Source of the DNA: Pseudomonadota bacterium
GTDB taxonomy: Bacteria; Pseudomonadota; Alphaproteobacteria; Rhizobiales; Beijerinckiaceae
Assembly (NCBI GenBank): GCA_023452965.1
Contig: JAEXUU010000732.1
Coordinates: 1 to 5,711 of the forward strand
Reading direction: 5' to 3'
DNA length: 5,711 nt
The notes under the pieces were generated by a model that saw only the letters and a program-made list of their open reading frames with translations, was not told the origin of the DNA and made no database searches. The position numbers and the translations under genes were made by a program. Of the stretch, positions 1-5,711 are shown piece after piece (the first letter of the stretch is position 1; every line of letters starts with the position of its first letter).

Positions 1-716
1 TTGACCGAGAGCTGGAAGGCGCCGTCCGAAGTGGCCGGCGGCTGGTTGATCGCGCCCGCCGCGACCTGGATGTTGGCGGCGCGGATCGCTGCGACGACAT
101 CGCCGGCGGTCAGGTTGCGCGAGGCGACCTTGGCCGGGTCGAGCCAGACGCGCATCGAATAGTCGCGCGCGCCGAAGACCTGGACGTCGCCGACGCCCTC
201 GACGCGGGTCAGCACGTCCTTGACGTTCAACGTCGTGTAGTTCGAGACATATTGCTGGTCGCGCGAGCCGTCAGGCGACAGCATGTGGATGACCATCAGG
301 AAGTCCGGCGAGGCCTTGCGGACCTGCAGGCCGAGCGTGCGCACCTCCTGCGGCAGGCGCGGCTCGGCCGCCGAGACGCGGTTCTGCACCAGCACCTGGG
401 CCTGGTCGACATCGGTGCCGCCCTTGAAGACGACGTTGATCGTCACGCGCCCGTCGCCGGTCGACTGCGACGAGATGTAGAGCATGTCGTCGACGCCGTT
501 GACCTCCTGCTCGATCGGCGCCGCGACCGTGGCGGCGACGACCTCGGCCGAGGCGCCCGGATAGGTCGCGGTGATCGTCACGGTCGGCGGCGCGATCTCG
601 GGATATTCCGCGATAGGCAGCGTGCGCAGGGTGATGGCGCCGGCGATCGTCAGCAGCACCGAGAGCACGGTGGCGAAGATGGGCCGGTCGATGAAGAAAT
701 GGGCGAAGCGGAACAT
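1..716 (-). CDS. RND multidrug efflux pump, inner-membrane permease (HAE1 family, MexF-like), N-terminal part only
   Basis: This is the proton-driven inner-membrane pump of a tripartite RND exporter, which takes drugs or other amphiphiles from the periplasm or membrane and passes them to an outer-membrane channel. Reading from the ATG at 716-714 gives 238 uninterrupted codons before the window edge; the family is usually about 1,040-1,060 residues, so roughly three quarters is missing. The start MFRFAHFFIDRPIFA and the following hydrophobic stretch (about residues 12-30) are the classic first transmembrane helix. It continues with LPIAEYPEIAPP and YPGAS into the porter domain, and then VQNRVSAAEPRLPQEV and GVGDVQVFG near residue 175. 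The segment DYSMRVWLDP followed by ASRNLTAGDVV resembles MexF more than AcrB, by recalled sequence. An AGGA ribosome site lies about 8 bases before the ATG. It starts 65 bases after the adaptor gene ends, so the two are almost certainly one operon. Substrates cannot be told from this part. Confidence 0.93.
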   Translation of the reverse strand, partial: MFRFAHFFIDRPIFATVLSVLLTIAGAITLRTLPIAEYPEIAPPTVTITATYPGASAEVVAATVAAPIEQEVNGVDDMLYISSQSTGDGRVTINVVFKGGTDVDQAQVLVQNRVSAAEPRLPQEVRTLGLQVRKASPDFLMVIHMLSPDGSRDQQYVSNYTTLNVKDVLTRVEGVGDVQVFGARDYSMRVWLDPAKVASRNLTAGDVVAAIRAANIQVAAGAINQPPATSDGAFQLSV

Positions 717-781
717 TGTCGGGTCCTGGCCGGAAGGGCAGGGCGGACGGGCGGGCCGTCAGCGCTGGTCGCGGGGCGCGC

Positions 782-1918
782 CTACTTGGCGGCCGCCGCC
801 TTGATCTCGGATGGCTGCGGGGTCACCGTCACGCCGGGCCGGACCATGGGATTGGCGAGGCCGTTGACGATCACCTTGTCGCTGGCGGTCAGGCCCTTGG
901 TGATCACGCGCAGCCCGTCCGTGATCTGGCCGAGGGTGACGGGCTTGGGCACGACCTTGTTGTCGGCGCCGACCGTCAGCACGATCTTGTTGGCCTGGTC
1001 CGAGACGATCACCGAATCCGGCACCAGCAGGCCATCGACCTCGCCGGCATCGAGACGCAGCCGCCCGAAGGCGCCAGGCGTCAGGAAACGGTCGGGATTG
1101 GCGAAGACGGCGCGGCCGCGGATCGTGCCTGAGCGCGCATTCAGCGTGTTGTCGACGAAGTCGATCTTGCCGATGCGCGTCCAGGCGGTCTCGTCGGAGA
1201 GACGCACGCGCGCCTCGGGAGTGACGCCGCGCAGGCTCGCGAGGCGGGCGTAGCGCAGGTAGTCCGATTCCGAGACGTCGAAGACGAACTTGATCGGGTC
1301 GAGCGCGACGATGGTCGTCAGCAGGGTTGCGCCCGACTGGCCACCCGCGATCAGGTTGCCTGGGTCGACACGGCGGTTCGAAAGTCGGCCGGCGAGCGGT
1401 GCGCGCACCTGCGTCCATTCGAGGTTGAGCTCGGCCGTCTTCAGATTGGCCTCGGCCGCCTGGTGCGAGGCGATCGCGCCGTTGAGGTTGGCGCGGCGCT
1501 GGTCGATGTCGCGGGCGGTGATCGTCCGGTTCTGCGTCAGCGCCTCGGCGCGTTCGACCTCGTTCTGGTTGAGGTCGACCTGGGCCTTGGTGCGGGCGAC
1601 CTCGGCGCGCGCGGCGTCGACCGCGAGCGTGTAGGGGCGCTGGTCGATGGTGAAGAGCAGGTCGCCCGCCTTCACCATGTCACCGTCCCTGAAATGGACC
1701 TTGTCGACGAAGCCCGAGACGCGGGCTCGCACCTCGACCTGCTCGTCGGCCTCGAAGCGGCCGGTGAACTCGTCCCAGTTGGTGACGCGCTTGGCGAGCG
1801 GCGTCGCGACGGTGACCGGGGGCGCCGGCGGCGCGCCCTGGGCCATGGCTTCGAGCGAAAAGGCCGGAAGCAGGGCCGCCAATGCGAGGAGCGCCCGGCT
1901 GGAGCGACGGCGGATCAT
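782..1918 (-). CDS. RND efflux periplasmic adaptor (membrane fusion protein, MexE-like)
   Basis: This 378-residue protein is the periplasmic adaptor that bridges the RND pump and a TolC-type outer-membrane channel. The N-terminus has an arginine-rich start, a hydrophobic core (about 9-22) and a likely signal-peptidase I site after AMA (residue 26). There is no cysteine, so unlike AcrA or MexA it is not a lipoprotein. The order is the usual one: first lipoyl half about 61-95 (VRARVSGFVDKVHFRDGD), an alpha-helical hairpin about 97-167 rich in A, E, Q and R, second lipoyl half about 168-192 (VRAPLAGRLSNRRVDPG), then beta-barrel and membrane-proximal domains. WDEFTGRFEA (48-57) is typical of the MexE branch. 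The hairpin-tip RLS motif reads R123, L127, T134, with threonine for the usual serine. GGAG lies 6 bases before the ATG. It is the first gene of the operon and is followed by the pump. The product class is certain; the MexE assignment is by recalled similarity. Confidence 0.95.
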   Translation of the reverse strand: MIRRRSSRALLALAALLPAFSLEAMAQGAPPAPPVTVATPLAKRVTNWDEFTGRFEADEQVEVRARVSGFVDKVHFRDGDMVKAGDLLFTIDQRPYTLAVDAARAEVARTKAQVDLNQNEVERAEALTQNRTITARDIDQRRANLNGAIASHQAAEANLKTAELNLEWTQVRAPLAGRLSNRRVDPGNLIAGGQSGATLLTTIVALDPIKFVFDVSESDYLRYARLASLRGVTPEARVRLSDETAWTRIGKIDFVDNTLNARSGTIRGRAVFANPDRFLTPGAFGRLRLDAGEVDGLLVPDSVIVSDQANKIVLTVGADNKVVPKPVTLGQITDGLRVITKGLTASDKVIVNGLANPMVRPGVTVTPQPSEIKAAAAK

Positions 1919-1943
1919 ATGAAACTCCGAAAATGCGTGTCCG

Positions 1944-1957
1944 GCGCAACCTTGCGC
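1944..1957. promoter_or_regulatory. Small inverted repeat in the efflux leader, possible repressor operator
   Basis: GCGCAA (1944-1949) and TTGCGC (1952-1957) form a perfect 6-bp inverted repeat around two bases. It lies between the proposed promoter and the adaptor start codon, about 12-25 bases downstream of the expected transcription start. TetR- or MarR-type repressors of efflux operons often bind there. No regulator gene is visible. A 6-bp repeat in GC-rich DNA can occur by chance, so this is tentative. Confidence 0.25.
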
Positions 1958-1975
1958 GGTTTCCGGCCAATCCGG

Positions 1976-2005
1976 CTAAAAGGCCTTGCCGCTGACGATT
2001 GTCAA
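1976..2005 (-). promoter_or_regulatory. Probable sigma-70 promoter of the efflux operon
   Basis: On the minus strand a perfect TTGACA (2005-2000, preceded by C, as in the alphaproteobacterial CTTGAC form) is followed after 18 bases by TTTTAG (1981-1976), a weak -10 match of 3 of 6. Shifting by one base gives TTTAGC, equally weak. Transcription would start near 1968 and give a leader of about 50 bases before the adaptor ATG. The -35 box is strong evidence and the -10 is poor, so the promoter may need an activator or may be misplaced by a base or two. Confidence 0.45.
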
Positions 2006-2037
2006 GTTCCATCACTCGACAGTGCAGCGGTCTTGTG

Positions 2038-2070
2038 CGTTGCGGAAGGGATTGTGGCCCTACCGCAACG
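2038..2070. promoter_or_regulatory. 33-bp inverted repeat with 13-bp arms in the divergent intergenic region
   Basis: The left arm CGTTGCGGAAGGG (2038-2050) and the right arm (2058-2070), read on the opposite strand as CGTTGCGGTAGGG, agree at 12 of 13 positions and flank a 7-base centre (2051-2057). The site is about 32 bases upstream of the efflux -35 box and about 100 bases upstream of the gatB ATG. No T-run follows on either side, so it is not a standard terminator. It may be an operator for a dimeric regulator of the efflux operon, where the position upstream of the promoter would fit an activator, or a hairpin in the gatB leader. The symmetry is directly visible; the function is inferred. 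Confidence 0.5.
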
Positions 2071-2171
2071 TGACGGCAACAGATGCTTGCTGGCGGCTGC
2101 CCAACGCTCTACCTGAGGTGGTCGTCAATTTCTGGCAGGGCCGGCCCGCCCGCCGTTTCCGGAATATCGCC

Positions 2172-3650
<1,479 letters not shown>

Positions 3651-3664
3651 AGCCTGAGACACGC

Positions 3665-3770
3665 CGTCATCCCGGACAAGCGGCACAGCCGCGAAGATCC
3701 GGGATCCATCGAGGGGCTGGATGCTCTACGATGGATCCCGGCGCTCCGCTTCGCTGCGGCCGGGATGACG
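3665..3770. repeat. Nested palindromic intergenic repeat (REP/BIME-like element)
   Basis: The ends CGTCATCCCGG (3665-3675) and CCGGGATGACG (3760-3770) are perfect inverted repeats. Inside, CCGGGATCCATCG (3699-3711) pairs perfectly with CGATGGATCCCGG (3729-3741) around a 17-base loop. Each half can instead fold alone: on the left ATCCCGGA (3669-3676) pairs with TCCGGGAT (3698-3705) enclosing GCGGC-ACA-GCCGC, and on the right ATCCCGGC (3735-3742) pairs with GCCGGGAT (3759-3766). Elements of this kind, starting CGTCATCCCGG, are familiar as many-copy intergenic repeats in Hyphomicrobiales genomes (from memory). Lying right after gatB, it could end or stabilise the gatB transcript; there is no U-tract, so it is not a standard intrinsic terminator. 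No other full copy is in the window. Confidence 0.75.
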
Positions 3771-3811
3771 TGGCTGGGGCGTCGCCGACCCTCGTTTCGC
3801 AGGCGCGCGCC

Positions 3812-4318
3812 GTGACCCAGACCGGTCTCATCATTCGCGACGCGATTTCGGCCGACCTGCCGGCCGTGCGCTCGCTTTTGGTCGAGACCTGGCACGCGAC
3901 CTATGACGGCATCTATGGCTGGCGCCGCGTCGCCGAGATCACCAATGCCTGGCATTCGCTCGATGCTCTTTCCGCCCAGCTCGGGCGCGAGAGCGGCGTC
4001 TTCCTGATCGCCATGCTCGGCCGGGAAGTCGTCGGTACGGCCTCCGCCCGCAGCGAGCCCGATCATGCGGCGCTGCTGACCCGGCTCTATGTCCTGCCGG
4101 CGAGGCAGGGCGAGGGGATCGGCCGGACTCTGCTCCAGGTCGCGCTCGCCTGCTTCCCCGACGCGCCGGTGGCGCGGCTCGAGGTCGAGAGCCAGAACGA
4201 GCTCGCCATCGCCTTCTACGAGCGCATGGGCTTTTTCCTGCAGCGCCAGGCCCGTTTCGACGGCCGCGAGGACACGCCCAACACCCTGATCATGGCCAAG
4301 CGGCTGTTCGTGAGCTGA
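3812..4318 (+). CDS. GNAT-family N-acetyltransferase
   Basis: This is a GCN5-related acetyltransferase, predicted to move an acetyl group from acetyl-CoA to an unknown amine; the substrate cannot be read from sequence. From the GTG at 3812 it has 168 residues, typical of a single-domain GNAT. LIIRDAISADLPAVRSLL (6-23) is the N-terminal strand and helix. VVGTASARS (73-81) is the central strand. RLYVLPARQGEGIGRTLL (91-108) is motif A with the QxxGxG acetyl-CoA loop (Q99, G102, G104). ESQNELAIAFYERMGF (126-141) is the C-terminal motif. An ATG at 3731 would add 27 residues, but the first 14 are encoded by the palindromic repeat, so that start is probably false. An AGG about 8 bases before the GTG is a modest ribosome site. 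It lies 35 bases before the next GNAT gene, suggesting co-transcription. The family is certain; the exact start is not. Confidence 0.88.
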   Translation: MTQTGLIIRDAISADLPAVRSLLVETWHATYDGIYGWRRVAEITNAWHSLDALSAQLGRESGVFLIAMLGREVVGTASARSEPDHAALLTRLYVLPARQGEGIGRTLLQVALACFPDAPVARLEVESQNELAIAFYERMGFFLQRQARFDGREDTPNTLIMAKRLFVS

Positions 4319-4343
4319 CCGTGCCCGCGCCCGCCCGTCCTCC

Positions 4344-4347
4344 GGAG
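4344..4347 (+). promoter_or_regulatory. Ribosome binding site that decides the second GNAT start
   Basis: GGAG lies 6 bases before the ATG at 4354. The alternative in-frame GTG at 4321 sits 3 bases after the previous stop codon, has no comparable site, and would add only a proline-rich 11-residue extension. The ATG at 4354 is therefore the better start. Confidence 0.7.
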
Positions 4348-4353
4348 ACAACG

Positions 4354-4839
4354 ATGAACGACGTGTCCAATCGAGATGGAATCGCGATGCGCGAGGCGAC
4401 CCGTGCCGATGCAGCGCGCATCGCCGCCCTGATCCTGATGGGCGCGGCCAAGCAGACGCGAACGGCAGCCGAGATCGAGGACGAGGCGGCTCATCCGGCC
4501 TATCTCACCGCATTCGACGAGGTCTCGGCGAGCCCGCACAACACGCTCTTCGTCGCCGAGCTCGACGGCGCTGTGGTCGGCACCTTGCAGGTGACCCTGA
4601 TCCCGGGCCTGGTCAATCGCGGCCGCAAGCGCGCCAAGCTCGAGAGCGTCCATGTCGACCCGGCTCAACGCAGCCGCGGCATCGGCGCCGTCATGGTCGC
4701 TTTCGCGGTCGATTTCGCCCGGCGCAACGGGGCCGGCCTGGTCGAGCTGACCTCGAACAAGTCCCGCGAGGCGGCACACCGCTTCTACCGGCGGCTCGGC
4801 TTCGAACAGAGTCATGAGGGCTTCAAGCTGGAGCTCTGA
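4354..4839 (+). CDS. GNAT-family N-acetyltransferase (second, adjacent)
   Basis: This 161-residue single-domain GNAT acetyltransferase has an unknown acceptor. AMREATRADAARIAALI (11-27) is the N-terminal strand and helix. LFVAELDGAVVGTLQVTLIP (65-84) gives the two central strands. LESVHVDPAQRSRGIGAVM (96-114) is motif A, with the acetyl-CoA pyrophosphate loop R106-x-x-G109-x-G111. ELTSNKSREAAHRFYRRLGF (131-150) is motif B and carries the usual tyrosine (Y145) near the possible proton-donor position. The form SNKSREAAHRFYRRLGFE is common among GNATs acting on small molecules, but this does not fix a substrate. It follows the first GNAT by 35 bases on the same strand. The two proteins resemble each other only at family motifs, so they are not a recent duplication. 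A GTG 33 bases upstream is a less likely start because GGAG precedes the ATG at good spacing. Confidence 0.92.
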   Translation: MNDVSNRDGIAMREATRADAARIAALILMGAAKQTRTAAEIEDEAAHPAYLTAFDEVSASPHNTLFVAELDGAVVGTLQVTLIPGLVNRGRKRAKLESVHVDPAQRSRGIGAVMVAFAVDFARRNGAGLVELTSNKSREAAHRFYRRLGFEQSHEGFKLEL

Positions 4840-4898
4840 GCCGGCGGCCTTGCCCTCTCACGGCATGGCGCGCCCGCCCTGGACGCGCGGCGAATCGG

Positions 4899-4928
4899 CT
4901 TACGCAGCCGCAGGCGGCTTCCTAGATT
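4899..4928 (+). promoter_or_regulatory. Weak candidate promoter of the glutathione transferase gene
   Basis: The 125-base gap before the GST gene suggests its own promoter. The best candidate is TAGATT (4923-4928, 4 of 6 to the -10 consensus) with a poor -35 around CTTACG (4899-4904). A small stem, AGCCG (4906-4910) with CGGCT (4915-4919), lies between the two boxes, and its position weakens the case. The rest of the gap holds nothing I can recognise apart from the ribosome site GAGGA at 4952-4956. Confidence 0.2.
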
Positions 4929-4964
4929 GATCGGCCAACCTCAACGCAGACGAGGAAGCATCGC

Positions 4965-5672
4965 ATGTCGCAAGTGCAGGCCAAGCCGATCGACCTCTAT
5001 TACTGGCCGACGCCGAACGGCTGGAAGATCACCATCATGCTCGAGGAACTCGGGCTGCCCTACAATGTCATCCCGGTGAACATCGGCAAGGGCGACCAGT
5101 TCAAGCCGGAATTCCTCGCCTTCTCGCCGAACAACCGCATGCCGGCGATCATCGATCCGGAGGGGCCGGACGGCGAGCCGATCTCCGTCTTCGAGTCCGG
5201 CGCGATCCTGCAATATCTTGGCCGCAAGACCGGCAAGTTCTATCCGACCGACGAGCGCGCCCGCGTCGCGGTCGACGAATGGCTGTTCTGGCAGATGGGT
5301 GGCTTCGGCCCGATGCTCGGCCAGACCCATCATTTCCGCATCTACGCGCCGGAGAAGGTGCCATACGCGGTCGACCGCTACACCAATGAGGCGAACCGGC
5401 TCTATGGCGTGCTGAACCGGCGCCTCGAAGGCCGGGACTATATCTGCGACGCCTATTCGATCGCCGACATGGCCTGCATCGGTTGGGCCCGCGGCTGGGA
5501 GCGCCAGGGCCAGGACATTGGGCAGTTCCCCAGTGTCGCCCGCTGGATCGAGACGATGCTGGCGCGCCCGGCCGTCCAGCGTGGCCTCGCGGTGGCGCAG
5601 GAGCTGCGCAACCCGGCCGGCATCTCGACGCCGGAGGAGAAGGCGATCCTGTTCGGCCAGAAGGCGCGCTGA
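4965..5672 (+). CDS. Glutathione S-transferase, Nu class (YfcG/YghU-like)
   Basis: This 235-residue cytosolic protein closely follows E. coli YfcG along its length by recalled sequence. Enzymes of this class are weak transferases but good glutathione-dependent disulfide reductases. The thioredoxin-like N-domain starts IDLYYWPTPNGWKITIMLEE; T16 and N18 of TPNG match the YfcG residues that contact glutathione, replacing the catalytic Tyr, Ser or Cys of other classes. NNRMPAI (56-62) carries the cis-proline P60, and FESGAILQYL (76-85) has the E77-S78 pair that binds the glutathione gamma-glutamyl group. The helical C-domain contains WLFWQMGGFGPMLGQTHHF (106-124), a hallmark of this class, and the SIAD N-capping box (165-168). 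GAGGA lies 8 bases before the ATG. It is complete with no internal break. Likely roles are thiol-disulfide upkeep or peroxide defence; the physiological substrate is unknown. It probably forms its own transcription unit. Confidence 0.95.
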   Translation: MSQVQAKPIDLYYWPTPNGWKITIMLEELGLPYNVIPVNIGKGDQFKPEFLAFSPNNRMPAIIDPEGPDGEPISVFESGAILQYLGRKTGKFYPTDERARVAVDEWLFWQMGGFGPMLGQTHHFRIYAPEKVPYAVDRYTNEANRLYGVLNRRLEGRDYICDAYSIADMACIGWARGWERQGQDIGQFPSVARWIETMLARPAVQRGLAVAQELRNPAGISTPEEKAILFGQKAR

Positions 5673-5691
5673 CGCCGCTTGAACCCACGGC

Positions 5692-5711
5692 CGTCATGCT
5701 CGCCACGAGGG
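5692..5711. repeat. Possible start of another dispersed palindromic repeat, cut by the window edge
   Basis: CGTCAT (5692-5697) repeats the first six bases of the element at 3665 and again lies shortly after a stop codon. It is followed by CTCG-CCA-CGAG, the start of a small stem. Repeats beginning CGTCATGCTCG are familiar from Hyphomicrobiales intergenic regions (from memory). Only 20 bases are visible. Confidence 0.35.

Noticed and set aside
252..1253. 333-codon plus-strand frame across the efflux genes
   Set aside because: It runs opposite the two clearly recognisable RND genes, spans their junction, and its product is arginine-rich without motifs.
759..1418. 219-codon minus-strand frame overlapping the adaptor gene
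   Set aside because: It is an out-of-frame shadow of the adaptor, which has full-length family similarity in its own frame.
2138..2147. Perfect 10-bp palindrome GGGCCGGCCC before gatB
   Set aside because: It is short and made only of G and C; such palindromes are expected by chance in this composition, and there is no supporting promoter.
4216..4815. 199-codon minus-strand frame opposite the second GNAT
   Set aside because: It is antisense to a GNAT with intact motifs and has no recognisable domain.
4906..4919. Small stem before the GST gene, considered as a terminator for the GNAT pair
   Set aside because: The stem is only 5 bp with a 4-base loop, and the following bases are not a proper T-run.

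Overview
The window is GC-rich with strong G/C preference at third codon positions. The protein sequences (GatB, a MexEF-type RND pump, a Nu-class GST) and a dispersed palindrome starting CGTCATCCCGG point to an alphaproteobacterium of the Hyphomicrobiales. A Bosea-like genome is my best guess, from recall of similar sequences and not from a search. It looks like ordinary chromosome: there is no transposase, integrase, phage gene, CRISPR array, tRNA or rRNA.

Layout. Positions 1-1918 (minus strand) hold two genes of an RND efflux operon. A periplasmic adaptor is transcribed first (1918 to 782). The inner-membrane pump follows (from 716) and is cut by the left window edge, so only its first 238 residues are visible. 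Positions 1919-2171 are a divergent intergenic region. It has a minus-strand promoter with a perfect TTGACA -35 box, a small inverted repeat just downstream of it, and a striking 33-bp inverted repeat with 13-bp arms between the efflux operon and gatB. Positions 2172-3650 (plus) encode GatB, the B subunit of the tRNA-dependent amidotransferase. Positions 3665-3770 are a non-coding nested palindromic repeat. Two adjacent but dissimilar GNAT acetyltransferase genes follow (3812-4318 and 4354-4839), then a 125-bp gap, then a Nu-class (YfcG-like) glutathione S-transferase (4965-5672). The last 20 bases look like the beginning of another dispersed palindrome.

How the genes work together. The adaptor and pump are one functional unit; its outer-membrane channel and any regulator are not in view. 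GatB is a housekeeping translation protein whose partners GatA and GatC are elsewhere. The GNATs and the GST have no visible functional tie to GatB; they simply share its strand. I see no undescribed multi-gene system here. The most worthwhile items are the 33-bp inverted repeat in the divergent region and the palindromic repeat that intrudes into the apparent start of the first GNAT gene.
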